64,000 nucleotides of DNA from JANTGF01 sp963750735 (GCA_963750735.1 CAVVRY010000007.1:248001-312000); one strand, 5' to 3'. Positions 9,364-19,215 are shown, counted from the first letter of the stretch. The notes: generated by a model from the letters alone, not told the origin. Numbers and translations are program-made.

Positions 9364-10458
9364 ATGGTCCATTTTTTTAAAGACTGGCTTCAATTTTTTA
9401 AAAAAAGTAAACCTTCCCAAACCAAGGATTTAAATATTAATAATAGATTGCCTTTTGATGTTAAGCAGGAATTACTCTTTTCACGGGGAGAATCCCCAGC
9501 AAAGAAACAGAAGAAGGGCCCCGGAGCTGATGTTCATAAGCTGATGATTAAGGCAACCCAAATAAAGAAAACTAAAGGTTACCCCGAAGCAATTGATTTC
9601 CTTATGGAATTGGCAGAACATTATATAAATGATAAAAATACAGCTCTTGTTGTTTGTATGAATAAACTCATTCCTTACATGAAGAAGGATTCAGCATACG
9701 AACCGAACGAGATCAAGAAGTATCTTGAAAGTATTATCTCCAAAACTCCTAAATCAGATCCATACTTCCTGAATCTGCACATTACCATGGCTCAGTTTAT
9801 AAGATCATATGATCTTGAAAAATCAATAATTTATCTTTTTGAGTGCCTTGATAAATATAAAGTGAATTTAAACACCTTTAATATTCAGATTTGCCTGGCT
9901 AACTTTTTAGGAGAAGCCAGTAAAATAGCCAAATCCAAGTCCATTCTAAAGCAGGCAAAATCATTACTTTCAGGGAAGATAGAGCGATTTGAGCTAATAA
10001 AGCTGGAACGGAGATGGTATAGAAGCTCTGCTAAATTAAATTTAATGAAACCCGGAGAAATGGGTATGATAAAGTACCTGAATCACAGGTTCATTGAGTT
10101 TGCTCTTGATATGTCTAGGGTACTGGATCCTATGCATATTGAAGTTTTTCATGAACGCAAAGACCTTTATTACAAAAATGAGAGAGGATTTGTGGACAGC
10201 GAAGATTTTAAATCTGCCATTCAAAAATTGGGTCTTCAGAATGAACAGGAAGCATTAATTAAAAACATTTACGGTTTTTGTTTTGAAGAACTACCTGGAA
10301 TTCTGGGTGTTACAGAAAGACAATTGCATTATCTCCCAGGTGACCTGGAAAGTATAGAAGAACTTCGAGAAAAGAAAATGTATTATCGAAAGCCCTTTAG
10401 AGAGCTACCTGAAATTGAAAAAAGAATAGATAAAATTATAAAGAAGTACGTCAAGTAA
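9364..10458 (+). CDS. Hypothetical helical-repeat (TPR-like) protein
   Basis: 364 residues, no signal peptide, Lys-rich N-terminal ~60 residues, then an almost wholly helical body. Segments such as 'KTKGYPEAIDFLMELAEHYI', 'PYFLNLHITMAQFIRSYDLE' and 'NTFNIQICLANFLGEASKIA' have the spacing and small-residue pattern of TPR-like hairpins. The C-terminus ('FEELPGILGVTERQLHYLPG', then a charged tail) has no motif I recognise. It is cytosolic by sequence. It stands alone on the plus strand between the LysM gene and convergent purC. Function unknown; a scaffold role is only a guess. Confidence 0.7.
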   Translation: MVHFFKDWLQFFKKSKPSQTKDLNINNRLPFDVKQELLFSRGESPAKKQKKGPGADVHKLMIKATQIKKTKGYPEAIDFLMELAEHYINDKNTALVVCMNKLIPYMKKDSAYEPNEIKKYLESIISKTPKSDPYFLNLHITMAQFIRSYDLEKSIIYLFECLDKYKVNLNTFNIQICLANFLGEASKIAKSKSILKQAKSLLSGKIERFELIKLERRWYRSSAKLNLMKPGEMGMIKYLNHRFIEFALDMSRVLDPMHIEVFHERKDLYYKNERGFVDSEDFKSAIQKLGLQNEQEALIKNIYGFCFEELPGILGVTERQLHYLPGDLESIEELREKKMYYRKPFRELPEIEKRIDKIIKKYVK

Positions 10459-10507
10459 AAAAGAACTTATATCACATACTTTATACTTGTTTGTAACCTT
10501 TGTCTGG

Positions 10508-11452
10508 TTAATTTTTTTTAATAAAATCTAAAATATTACTTTCAATCCGGTCATTAATTTTGTTAATATCTGATTTATTAAACTCCTCACCAGTAATACT
10601 TTCATACAACTCTATATATCTGTCTGAAACACTTTTAACAAAATCCTCAGGCATATCTGGCATACTTTGCCCGGTTTTACCCTGGAATTCATTTTCAATT
10701 AGCCATTCTCTAACAAATTCTTTTGAAAGTTGTTTCTGTGGTTCATCTTTTTCAAAACGTTCGGTATAGCCGCTGCGGTAGAAATATCGCGAAGAATCGG
10801 GTGTATGAATTTCATCTATCAGGAGAATTTTACCATCTTTTTTTCCAAATTCATATTTTGTATCAACAAGTATTAAGCCTTTATCCTTCGCCATTTGAGT
10901 TCCCCGCTGGAAAAGTCTGTATGTATACTCCTCCAGTTTATTATAATCGCTAATACTAACAAGTCCTGAAGAAATTATTTCCTCTTTTGAGATATCCTCA
11001 TCATGGCCAAATTCGGCTTTTGTAGTAGGAGTAATTATGGGTGCTGGAAACTTCTGATGTTCCTTCATACCTTCAGGAAGAGCCACTCCACACAATTGCC
11101 TTTTCCCTGCTTTATATTCTCTCCATGCATGTCCTGTCAGGTAACCCCTTATAACCATTTCCACTTTAAATGGCTCAACAAAATGGCCAATTGTCACATT
11201 CGGATCGGGACAGCTAATTTTCCAGTTAGGTACTATGTCGCTGGTTGCATCGAGAAATTTCTCAGCTATTTGATTTAGAACCTGCCCTTTAAACGGGATT
11301 CCTTCCGGCAAAATAACATCAAATGCAGAAATCCTATCGGAAACAACCATTACCAGATAGTCATTAACATGGTATACATCGCGGACTTTTCCTTCATATT
11401 TATTTTTTAAGCCAGGAAATAAAAAATCGGTTTTAACTAGTGCTGAACTCAT
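10508..11452 (-). CDS. purC: Phosphoribosylaminoimidazole-succinocarboxamide synthase (SAICAR synthetase)
   Basis: 314 residues, the long form of PurC. It condenses CAIR with aspartate using ATP in de novo purine synthesis. Visible family motifs are 'KYEGKVRDVY' near the N-terminus (ATP-binding loop), 'VSDRISAFDVILPEGIPFKG', 'RGYLTGHAWREY' and 'GLILVDTKYEFG' followed by 'LIDEIHTPDSSRYF' (ATP and CAIR site). The start at 11452 places the K-rich loop at the usual distance. It stands alone on the minus strand, without other pur genes, preceded by a TATATTTG promoter box. Confidence 0.96.
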   Translation of the reverse strand: MSSALVKTDFLFPGLKNKYEGKVRDVYHVNDYLVMVVSDRISAFDVILPEGIPFKGQVLNQIAEKFLDATSDIVPNWKISCPDPNVTIGHFVEPFKVEMVIRGYLTGHAWREYKAGKRQLCGVALPEGMKEHQKFPAPIITPTTKAEFGHDEDISKEEIISSGLVSISDYNKLEEYTYRLFQRGTQMAKDKGLILVDTKYEFGKKDGKILLIDEIHTPDSSRYFYRSGYTERFEKDEPQKQLSKEFVREWLIENEFQGKTGQSMPDMPEDFVKSVSDRYIELYESITGEEFNKSDINKINDRIESNILDFIKKN

Positions 11453-11495
11453 ATTTTTAAATTAAATTTTTAATTACTTAAGATAATCATTTTTG

Positions 11496-11503
11496 CAAAT
11501 ATA
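11496..11503 (-). promoter_or_regulatory. Bacteroidota -7 box (TATATTTG) upstream of purC
   Basis: TATATTTG on the minus strand, 44 bp before the purC ATG, fits TAnnTTTG. No obvious -33 TTTG and no purine riboswitch-like structure was seen. Confidence 0.4.
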
Positions 11504-11569
11504 TCCCAATAGAAATAGATCCTTTTAAATCATTCATTCCAACTCAGTATCATTTTCAATTTCATCATT

Positions 11570-12541
11570 TCAGATTCCATCGTTCTTTAGATTTGAATCG
11601 TCTAACCTGCCATATGCCCTAACTATATCTTTAACCAGCTTGTGTCTGACAATATCTCTTTCATCAAATTCAATAATTGAGATTCCGGATATACCAATTA
11701 GTATGTCCATTGCCAATATCAGGCCGGAGTCTCTTTTATTTGGCAGGTCAATCTGAGTTATATCGCCTGTAACAATAAACTTGGAATTAACACCCATCCT
11801 GGTCAGAAACATTTTCAACTGGTTTAGAGTTGCATTTTGTGCTTCGTCCATAACTACAAAGGCATTTTCAAGAGTTCTGCCTCGCATAAACGCCAATGGA
11901 GCAATTTGAATGGTCTCATCTTCAATATAATTCGCAAGTTTTTTAGGGGGAATCATATCCCTTAAGGCATCATAAAGTGGCTGGAGATAAGGATCAAGTT
12001 TATCTTTTACATCGCCTGGCAAAAAACCGAGATGCTCACCAGCTTCAACAGCGGGCCTGGTTAAAACGATTCGTCTTATTTCATTGTTTTTTAATGCTCT
12101 GACTGCAAGAGCAATAGAAGTGTAAGTTTTTCCCGTTCCAGCGGGTCCAACAGCAACTAGTAAATCATTTGTGGCATATTCTTCAACCAGAACCTGCTGA
12201 TTTATTGTACGCGCCTGGATGGGTTTTCCGCTATTGCCATATACCAAAACATCACTTTTTCCTCCATTCCAGAATGTTGTTTCTTCCTTTGAGCTACCCA
12301 GTATTCTCGATATATCAGACTCCTCTATCTCATTGTGATCTTCAACAAATTTTATTATTTCATTCATTTTTTCCTCAAAGGGTTCAATCTCCTTTATATC
12401 GCCCAGAACCTTTAACTCATCCCCTCTGGCAACAATTTTTAATTTTGGAAAAACAGACGAAATTTTATTCAGGAATTTATTATGAACTCCATAAATAGTT
12501 TTTGGATCAATGCCCTCTAAAGATATCAGCTTTTCAACCAT
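11570..12541 (-). CDS. phoH: PhoH-family ATPase
   Basis: The ATG at 12541 gives 'MVEKLISLEGIDP', the usual beginning of Bacteroidota PhoH; the ORF is open to an ATG at 12592, adding 17 residues without family similarity. An N-terminal KH-like region ('VFPKLKIVARGDELKVLGD') precedes the PhoH ATPase domain with Walker A 'GPAGTGKT' and Walker B-like 'AFVVMDEAQN', then 'GVNSKFIVTGDITQIDLP'. PhoH/PhoL proteins are cytosolic RNA-linked ATPases, often beside ybeY in other phyla; the exact role is unsettled. Divergent from the SAM hydrolase gene with about 90 bp between starts. Confidence 0.93.
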   Translation of the reverse strand: MVEKLISLEGIDPKTIYGVHNKFLNKISSVFPKLKIVARGDELKVLGDIKEIEPFEEKMNEIIKFVEDHNEIEESDISRILGSSKEETTFWNGGKSDVLVYGNSGKPIQARTINQQVLVEEYATNDLLVAVGPAGTGKTYTSIALAVRALKNNEIRRIVLTRPAVEAGEHLGFLPGDVKDKLDPYLQPLYDALRDMIPPKKLANYIEDETIQIAPLAFMRGRTLENAFVVMDEAQNATLNQLKMFLTRMGVNSKFIVTGDITQIDLPNKRDSGLILAMDILIGISGISIIEFDERDIVRHKLVKDIVRAYGRLDDSNLKNDGI

Positions 12542-12633
12542 AAAGATTTCGTAATAATCATTACTTTTGTTTCCGTACAAAAATAAGTTCATTTTTCGAG
12601 CTTGATATCATTTATGAAGGTTTTTTCTTACTA

Positions 12634-13413
12634 ATGTCCATAATAACTTTAACTACTGACTGGAACAAAGACGATTATTACCTGGCAGCAATAAAAGGTC
12701 AGTTAATGGGCTTGTGTCCGGATGCGAAAATAGTCGATATCTCCCATCAGGTTCCTTCTTTTAATATCCGTCATGCTGCATTTTTAATTAAGAACAGCTA
12801 TGCTCATTTTCCTGAAGGAACCATTCATATAATTGGAGTAAATTCTACTTCTGTCCCATCTTCAAGATTCCTGGCTGTTTCAGTTGATAAGCAATATTTT
12901 CTGGCCTACGATACAGGTATTTTCGGATTATTGTTTAAAGAAGAACCTACTGAGGTGGTTGAAATAAAATTGGTGGTAACTGATAAGGTTACTTTTCCGG
13001 AAATATCAGTCTTTGGAAGAACAGCCTCTAAAATCATTCAGGGAAAAAAGTTGGAAGATATTGGTAAAACTACCACTAAATTTACAAAAACCATCCCTTT
13101 AAGAGCTGCTATTGAGAATTCAACGATTACAGGTAGTGTAATTTTTATTGACTCATACAGAAATGCCATTTCCAACATTACCAGGGAATTATTTGAAAGA
13201 ATTGGAAAAGGTAGGAAGTTCGAAATTTTAATCCAGAGCGATCGTTACCGGGTGACAAAAATTAATGCCAATTATGGCGAAACAACTATGGGCGAATTGC
13301 TTGCAATTTTCAACTCAATAGATTTACTTGAAATAGCCATAAACCGAGGAAATGCTGCAGATTTACTGGGTCTGAGTACCAATTCAGTTGTGAGGATAAA
13401 GTTTTTGGCTTAA
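12634..13413 (+). CDS. SAM hydroxide adenosyltransferase (DUF62 family)
   Basis: 259 residues. The start 'MSIITLTTDWNKDDYYLAAIK' carries the conserved Asp of the N-terminal domain. 'IVDISHQVPSFNIRHAAFLI' and 'GTIHIIGVNS' match the family core. The C-terminal beta-barrel half contains 'GSVIFIDSYRNAISNIT'. These enzymes split S-adenosylmethionine to adenosine and methionine with hydroxide and are relatives of fluorinases. The physiological reason is not settled. It is cytosolic, and forms a short plus-strand pair with mazG. Confidence 0.9.
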   Translation: MSIITLTTDWNKDDYYLAAIKGQLMGLCPDAKIVDISHQVPSFNIRHAAFLIKNSYAHFPEGTIHIIGVNSTSVPSSRFLAVSVDKQYFLAYDTGIFGLLFKEEPTEVVEIKLVVTDKVTFPEISVFGRTASKIIQGKKLEDIGKTTTKFTKTIPLRAAIENSTITGSVIFIDSYRNAISNITRELFERIGKGRKFEILIQSDRYRVTKINANYGETTMGELLAIFNSIDLLEIAINRGNAADLLGLSTNSVVRIKFLA

Positions 13414-13539
13414 ATGCGAGGCTCTTAAAAAGAAGTTAAGCTTAGAATTAAGATCAGAAGAAATATACGATTTCATTTTTGCTAAATGGGATCTTTTTTA
13501 TTTAGCCAATTTAATACAACTAAAAGTCTCAGAATAAAG

Positions 13540-14334
13540 ATGGAGAACAACGAAATCAAAAGTGCTCAGAAAGAGTTTGGCAGGCTGCTGGAAATAATGA
13601 ATGATTTGCGGGCTCAATGCCCATGGGACATGAAGCAAACCTTTGAGAGCCTGAGGAAATTAACCATAGAAGAGACTTATGAACTTGGCGATGCTATTCT
13701 TAAAAAAGATTTGAATGAAATTAAAGGGGAACTGGGTGACCTCCTGCTGCATGTTGTCTTTTACGCAAAAATAGGCTCTGAAACAGGTACTTTTGACATG
13801 AAAGATGTACTCGACTCAATTATTCAAAAACTTATATTTAGACACCCACATATTTATGGGGAGGTGAAGGTGGAAAATGCGGAAGATGTGATTCAAAATT
13901 GGGAAGAATTAAAACTTAAGGAGGGTCGTGAGGGTGTTCTTTCTGGAGTACCAATGTCTTTGCCTGCCATGGTAAAAGCAAACCGGATTCAGGAAAAAGT
14001 TCATGGTGTAGGTTTCGATTGGAAAGAAAAAGAGGATGTCTGGGAAAAAATTAATGAGGAGATTGATGAACTAAAAACCGAACTGAAAAAGTCCAATGAA
14101 TCAGATGCTGATAAGGCGGAAAATATTGAGGCTGAATTTGGAGATTTATTTTTTTCAATAATTAATGCTGCCAGATTGTATGGTGTTGATCCTGAGATTG
14201 CACTACAAAGAACCAATCTTAAGTTTATTAACAGGTTTCAATACATTGAAAAGAAAGCTACCGAAATTGGTAAATCTTTAAGAGAAATGACTCTTGAAGA
14301 AATGGATGCCCTCTGGGAAGAAGCCAAAAAATGA
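13540..14334 (+). CDS. mazG: Nucleoside triphosphate pyrophosphohydrolase MazG
   Basis: Start placed at the ATG at 13540 ('MENNEIKSAQKEFGRLLEIM'); the upstream ATG at 13486 adds 18 residues with no family match. The protein has two MazG domains. The first contains 'CPWDMKQTFESLRKLTIEET' and 'ELGDLLLHVVFYA' (EExxE-type Mg ligands); the second contains 'EIDELKTELKK' and 'EAEFGDLFFSIINAARL'. The C-terminus 'EEMDALWEEAK' is typical. It hydrolyses (d)NTPs to NMP and pyrophosphate for nucleotide-pool cleaning. Convergent with asnB, leaving only 17 bp. Confidence 0.95.
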   Translation: MENNEIKSAQKEFGRLLEIMNDLRAQCPWDMKQTFESLRKLTIEETYELGDAILKKDLNEIKGELGDLLLHVVFYAKIGSETGTFDMKDVLDSIIQKLIFRHPHIYGEVKVENAEDVIQNWEELKLKEGREGVLSGVPMSLPAMVKANRIQEKVHGVGFDWKEKEDVWEKINEEIDELKTELKKSNESDADKAENIEAEFGDLFFSIINAARLYGVDPEIALQRTNLKFINRFQYIEKKATEIGKSLREMTLEEMDALWEEAKK

Positions 14335-14351
14335 TTTAGAATACTTTTTGT

Positions 14352-16025
14352 CTAATTAAATTCTTTTCCCTCTTCATGCACTGTGTTCACTGCCCGTCCT
14401 GAAGGATCTGTATTATTTTTGAATGACTTATCCCATTCCAGGGCCTCACCTGTACTGCAGGCAATAGATGGAATCGATGGTACACAAGCTGCAGCCTGAT
14501 CACTGGGGAAGAATTCACTAAAAATTGACCGATATACGTACTCCTCTTTTGACCTTGGTGTATTTATAGGAAACCTATACTTCGCATTTTCCATTTTCTC
14601 TTCTGATACTTCCTTCGATGCAATTTCTTTCAAAGTATCTATCCATCCATATCCAACACCATCAGAGAATTGCTCTTTTTGTCTCCAGGTAACACTTTCC
14701 GGTAGAATATCCTCAAAAGCCTTCCGCATTACCCATTTTTCCATCCTTCCATTCCTAATCATCTTATCTTCAGGATTAATTCGCATGGCCACATCCAAAA
14801 ATTCCTTGTCAAGAAAAGGTACACGTCCTTCCACACCCCAGGCTGCTAATGATTTATTTGCCCTCAGGCAATCATATAAATGCAGTTTATCCAGCTTTCT
14901 CAACAATTCTTTATGAAACTCTTCTGCATTGGGTGCCTTGTGAAAATATAAGTAACCACCAAAAATTTCGTCTGCTCCCTCCCCTGTTAAGACCATTTTT
15001 ATCCCCATCGATTTAATTACCCTGGCAAGCATATACATAGGTGTAGAAGCTCGTACAGTGGTTACATCATAAGTTTCCAGGTGATATATTACATCTCTGA
15101 TAGCATCTAACCCCTCTTGTATAGTATAGTGAATCTCATGATGAATTGTGCCAATGTGATCTGCCACTTTTCGTGCAGCAGTAAGGTCTGGGGAGCCTTC
15201 CAGACCAATCACGAATGAGTGTAACTGTGGCCACCATGCATCCTGAGTATCTTCTGATTCAATTCTTTTTGCAGCATATTTTTTTGCAACTGCTGAGGTT
15301 ACTGAAGAATCCAACCCACCTGAAAGTAATACTCCATAGGGTACATCAGACATCAACTGCCTGTGTACTGAAAGTTCCATAGCTTCCCTTAGCTGATCAA
15401 TATTAGTGGTATTGTTTTTAACATTTTCATAATCCATCCAATCACGTTTATACCAGCAGGTAATCTTACCATCTTTGCTATATAAATAATGAGCAGGTGG
15501 AAATTCTTCTATCTTATTGCAAACTCCTTCAAGTGATTTCAACTCAGAGGCCACATAGAAGTTTCCAAACTGATCTCTTCCCATATAAAGAGGAACTATT
15601 CCGATATGATCACGACCCACGAGATAAACATCTTTTTCCTTATCATACAAAGCAAAAGCAAAAATCCCATTCAGGTCATCCAGGAAATCTACTCCTTTTT
15701 CCCTGTACAGTGCCATAATAATCTCACAATCAGACTTTGTCAGAAACTCATAATCAATTTTAAGCTTATTTCTCAACTCAACATGATTATAGATCTCACC
15801 ATTCACTGCAAGAATCAGGTTCCCATCTTTACTGAACAAAGGCTGCCTCCCTGAAGCAGGATCGACAATTGAAAGCCTTTCATGCGCAAGTATAGCTTTG
15901 CTATCACAATATATTCCTGACCAATCAGGCCCCCTATGCCGAATTTTTTTTGACATTTCCAAAACCTGAGGTCTTAGTTTATCAACATCTGTTTTTAAGT
16001 CAAATACTCCAACAATACCACACAT
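14352..16025 (-). CDS. asnB: Asparagine synthase B, glutamine-hydrolysing
   Basis: 557 residues, the standard AsnB length. The N-terminal glutaminase domain starts 'MCGIVGVFDL' with nucleophile Cys2, followed by 'RHRGPDWSG', 'HERLSIVDP' and 'NGEIYNH'. The C-terminal synthetase domain has the PP-loop 'LLSGGLDSS' (about residues 230-240) and 'LTGEGADEIFGGYLYFHKAP'. It makes asparagine from aspartate, glutamine and ATP in the cytosol. It is a single gene on the minus strand with a 199 bp spacer upstream; no regulator or attenuator was recognised. Confidence 0.97.
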   Translation of the reverse strand: MCGIVGVFDLKTDVDKLRPQVLEMSKKIRHRGPDWSGIYCDSKAILAHERLSIVDPASGRQPLFSKDGNLILAVNGEIYNHVELRNKLKIDYEFLTKSDCEIIMALYREKGVDFLDDLNGIFAFALYDKEKDVYLVGRDHIGIVPLYMGRDQFGNFYVASELKSLEGVCNKIEEFPPAHYLYSKDGKITCWYKRDWMDYENVKNNTTNIDQLREAMELSVHRQLMSDVPYGVLLSGGLDSSVTSAVAKKYAAKRIESEDTQDAWWPQLHSFVIGLEGSPDLTAARKVADHIGTIHHEIHYTIQEGLDAIRDVIYHLETYDVTTVRASTPMYMLARVIKSMGIKMVLTGEGADEIFGGYLYFHKAPNAEEFHKELLRKLDKLHLYDCLRANKSLAAWGVEGRVPFLDKEFLDVAMRINPEDKMIRNGRMEKWVMRKAFEDILPESVTWRQKEQFSDGVGYGWIDTLKEIASKEVSEEKMENAKYRFPINTPRSKEEYVYRSIFSEFFPSDQAAACVPSIPSIACSTGEALEWDKSFKNNTDPSGRAVNTVHEEGKEFN

Positions 16026-16224
16026 ATAGCTTAATAATCAATTTTGAAATAAGAGCGACACGATAAATTGAGGCGATTAAACAAATATTTCTGACAACAA
16101 TTTATTGCTTAAAATAATTTGCAAAGAAATAAATAATCGCTCTAATTCAGGAAATATCCTGATAATATTTTTCTTGAGAGTATAAAACTGATTCCCTCCA
16201 GAAGTATAAACTTTGAGAATAGTT

Positions 16225-17958
16225 TTAAATTGTTTCGAGTTTTCTCAATTCAGTTGAAACGAAATCCATCAATTGTTTCACATAAGCTTGAGAAAAATTA
16301 AAATGGATTCCTGCAGTTTTATAAATTTCAGGAATGGGAACTGAATATCCCAATGATAAGGCTGCTTCAAATTGATCAAGCGCCTTTTCGGGATTCTCTT
16401 TATACTTCTTCCATACAGCTATGGCTCCCAATTGAGCTATTCCATACTCGATATAATACAGTGGAACTTCAAAAATATGAAGTTGTTTTTGCCACATAAA
16501 TTCTTTTTCTTTTGAAAGATCTTCCCAATCAACCATTTTGCTTCCGAAGATATTGAAAATATCCACCCAGGCTGTGATTCTTTCCTCATCTGAATGATCA
16601 GGATTTTTATACAACCAGTGTTGAAATTGATCCACAGCCGCTATCCATGGAAGGATTTGTAATACACCTTCTAACTGGGTTCTTTTGGCCCTCTTCAGAT
16701 CATCATTGCTATCAAAGAAATTGTGCCACTGGTCCATGGATATCAATTCCATTGACATTGAGGCAAGTTCAGCAACTTCAGCAGGTAGCTCCTTATATTC
16801 TATAAGTTTCTGGCCCGCACTAAGAAAACTATGAATAGCGTGTCCTCCTTCGTGAAACATGGTTTCCAAATCACGGAGATTGCCGGTAGCATTCATAAAA
16901 ATGAAAGGGATATTACTCTCATACAGTGGATAATTGAAACCACCGGGTGCTTTACCAATTCGTGAATCGAGATCAAAAAAGCCTCCTTTCTGCATTTCTC
17001 GAATAAAAGAACCGTACTTTGGTCTTATATTTTCAAAGCTCAATATTGCTTTCTCCACCAATTCGTCCACATTCGCAAATGGTTTTAAGGGAGATTTCAG
17101 CTCAGAGTCAACATCCAGGTCCCATGGGCGGATGGATTTAAGGCCTAATCTTTTCTTTCTTTCAATCAGAAGAGCATCCACAATAGGACAGACTTCTGCC
17201 GCAATGGACTTGTGAAACTGAATGTTTTCCTCAATATTATAGTCAAACCTTCCAAGGTCGGTCCATTTGTATTCAAGATAATTGCTAAAATCGGCATTTT
17301 TCGAAATAATATGTCTTTTGGATAAAAGTGTAGTCAGGAGATCTTGTAAGACCTGGGCGTCTTGCAAACGTCTTTTATTAATTCTTTTAAAAAAGTCTTT
17401 TCGTATTTCCCGGTTGGGATCCTTTATGAAATTTGAGGCCTCCTGAAGTGTAATCTCCTTGCCTTTATACGAAATGGTCATTTCAGATGAAAGCTTCCCA
17501 TATTTCTGCTCCTCTACCTGCAACTCTGAAATCAACTCGAGGTTCTTCTCCCTGAATATTTCCATTCTAGCTTTTAGAGACCGATTAAACACCAGGAATT
17601 CAGCATTATCAAGGTCCTCTCTCAATGAAGACTGATAGAACTTTTCATCCAAAAGATTTGAGAATTTTGCTACTTCAGGTTCGATTTGCTTAATAAATAC
17701 CTCATAGTTTTTAGCCAATTCCTCATTTGCTGTATCGCAATTCATTCGGATGTATCTCCATGCAAAATCTTCCTCCAGAACAGAGGTTAATTCACTTCGA
17801 TCTAACAACCATTGCTTTAAATCGGATATTGTATTGAAATCCCTCTGAAGCAGATTATCAAAATACTTTTCAATTGTTTTAAAGGAGTCGATTATTAAAT
17901 CAGAGGAAACAAATCTTCGTTTGACCTTAACCTGCGGCAATGGATGCACCTGTTTCAT
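16225..17958 (-). CDS. M3-family oligoendopeptidase (PepF-like)
   Basis: 577 residues, no signal peptide. The zinc site is 'MFHEGGHAIHSF' (HExxH form HEGGH, about residues 367-371). The third ligand region follows with 'ELPAEVAELASMSMELIS', and the helical C-terminus includes 'VPIPEIYKTAGIHFNFS'. The family cleaves short cytosolic peptides. It is the last gene of the long minus-strand run, only 8 bp behind the DUF5606 gene. The start at 17958 gives 'MKQVHPLPQVKVKRRFV', matching the usual short N-terminus. Confidence 0.92.
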   Translation of the reverse strand: MKQVHPLPQVKVKRRFVSSDLIIDSFKTIEKYFDNLLQRDFNTISDLKQWLLDRSELTSVLEEDFAWRYIRMNCDTANEELAKNYEVFIKQIEPEVAKFSNLLDEKFYQSSLREDLDNAEFLVFNRSLKARMEIFREKNLELISELQVEEQKYGKLSSEMTISYKGKEITLQEASNFIKDPNREIRKDFFKRINKRRLQDAQVLQDLLTTLLSKRHIISKNADFSNYLEYKWTDLGRFDYNIEENIQFHKSIAAEVCPIVDALLIERKKRLGLKSIRPWDLDVDSELKSPLKPFANVDELVEKAILSFENIRPKYGSFIREMQKGGFFDLDSRIGKAPGGFNYPLYESNIPFIFMNATGNLRDLETMFHEGGHAIHSFLSAGQKLIEYKELPAEVAELASMSMELISMDQWHNFFDSNDDLKRAKRTQLEGVLQILPWIAAVDQFQHWLYKNPDHSDEERITAWVDIFNIFGSKMVDWEDLSKEKEFMWQKQLHIFEVPLYYIEYGIAQLGAIAVWKKYKENPEKALDQFEAALSLGYSVPIPEIYKTAGIHFNFSQAYVKQLMDFVSTELRKLETI

Positions 17959-17966
17959 AAATGCTC

Positions 17967-18425
17967 TTACTCCTTTGCTTCAGGCTCACCTGATTCTGCG
18001 GCAGTTTCATTTTCCTTTTTCTCTTCGTTCTCTTCTTCTTCGGAGAAATCGAGCATCTTCATTTTAGAAAGTAAGTTATACCAAAGGGCTACCTTTTTAA
18101 TATCTGACACATATACTCTATCCCTGTCATAACTTGGAAGTACCTCTTCAAACCATTTCTTCAATTCCTCTGAGCTAGATTTATGTGAAATTGTTTCTTC
18201 TCCATTTTCTTTCTCAAAAATACTCTTGAGCACTTCCTTCAGGGAAACTTCTTCATCTTCAGTAAAAATAGCAATGTCATCCAATGCACTTACTTTTTCT
18301 GATGCGAATGCGCTCGTTCGTGTTTTATCTTCAATATTTTCGACTATCATTGCATTTCTACCCTGAGAAATAAATTTATATAAGCCTGGCTTTCCTGATA
18401 TTGCCATTATTTCTTTTAAGTCCAT
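17967..18425 (-). CDS. DUF5606 family protein
   Basis: The ATG at 18425 yields 'MDLKEIMAISGKPGLYKFIS', the recognisable DUF5606 N-terminus; the frame is open 18 bp further upstream. The first ~85 residues form the conserved compact domain ('NAMIVENIEDKTRTSAF', 'ALDDIAIFTEDEEVSLKEVL'), the next ~45 are helical, and the last ~25 are Glu-rich and disordered. The family is Bacteroidota-specific and cytosolic, without known function. The gene sits between the DnaJ-domain protein and the peptidase gene on the same strand. Confidence 0.85.
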   Translation of the reverse strand: MDLKEIMAISGKPGLYKFISQGRNAMIVENIEDKTRTSAFASEKVSALDDIAIFTEDEEVSLKEVLKSIFEKENGEETISHKSSSEELKKWFEEVLPSYDRDRVYVSDIKKVALWYNLLSKMKMLDFSEEEENEEKKENETAAESGEPEAKE

Positions 18426-18469
18426 AACAGTATTTTTTTGCAAATTTATTAAATCCTCGGTATAATTGA

Positions 18470-19189
18470 TTAAACTATATTCCGCTCCTTCTTAATATTA
18501 TTGTATGCCTCATTTACTTTTTTGAATTTTTCGTTGGCCACTTTCTGAAAATCTGCGCCAAGATGACTGACCTTGTCAGGATGATATTTCATGGCCATTT
18601 TCCTATAGGCCTTTTTCAATTCTTCGTTAGAAGCTTCAGGACTAATCTCTAAGATTTTATAGGCTGAGTCAGTTCTTGGAATAAACATATACTTAACTGA
18701 TTCCCTATCTTTAACTGATACTCCCATCTTAATTCCAATTCTCTCAATAACAGCCAGTTCATTTTGATTTACACGCCCATCTGCATTTGAAACACCATAT
18801 AAAAGATGTAGGAGCTCAAGCCGGGATGAATAATTCATATTCTGCCTAATTTGGTTTGAAACATCATCAAGCGGTATATCTTGTTTTAAGATATCTTTCA
18901 GCATACCCAGTGCTTCCACTGCAGATTCTTCACCAAAAGCCCTCACCAGATATTGTTTAACAAAAACAAGTTCAGAACGAACCACTTTACCATCGGCCTT
19001 CATTACAGCTGCGATAAGCACCAATAAGCTCATTGCAAAGGCTCCAGTTGTTGTTCTGCCTCCTAATCCTGGCCTAAAGTCAGGCTTTCCATCGAACATT
19101 GATCCCAATGCAAAACCCAGGATTCCTCCCAGTGGGCCAAAAAAAGCCCAACCCAATCCCCCTGCTATCCATTTTCCAAATTTTCCCAT
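18470..19189 (-). CDS. TerB-like / DnaJ-domain membrane-associated co-chaperone (DjlA-like)
   Basis: 239 residues in three parts. The N-terminal glycine-rich hydrophobic hairpin ('WIAGGLGWAFFGPLGGILGF') probably inserts in the inner membrane. A central TerB-like helical domain (about 50-165) contains 'AVMKADGKVVRSEL' and 'GVSNADGRVNQNEL', two acidic metal-binding-type repeats. A C-terminal J domain holds the essential 'KYHPDK' HPD motif and ends in 'KKVNEAYNNIKKER'. This is the DjlA architecture, which delivers clients to DnaK at the membrane. Located 26 bp behind coaE in the run. Confidence 0.88.
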   Translation of the reverse strand: MGKFGKWIAGGLGWAFFGPLGGILGFALGSMFDGKPDFRPGLGGRTTTGAFAMSLLVLIAAVMKADGKVVRSELVFVKQYLVRAFGEESAVEALGMLKDILKQDIPLDDVSNQIRQNMNYSSRLELLHLLYGVSNADGRVNQNELAVIERIGIKMGVSVKDRESVKYMFIPRTDSAYKILEISPEASNEELKKAYRKMAMKYHPDKVSHLGADFQKVANEKFKKVNEAYNNIKKERNIV

Positions 19190-19215
19190 CTTCAGAATTT
19201 TAATTCTTTTATTGA

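Noticed and set aside
10508..11560. Purine riboswitch upstream of purC
   Set aside because: The leader is ~40 nt and AT-rich with no three-way-junction pattern.
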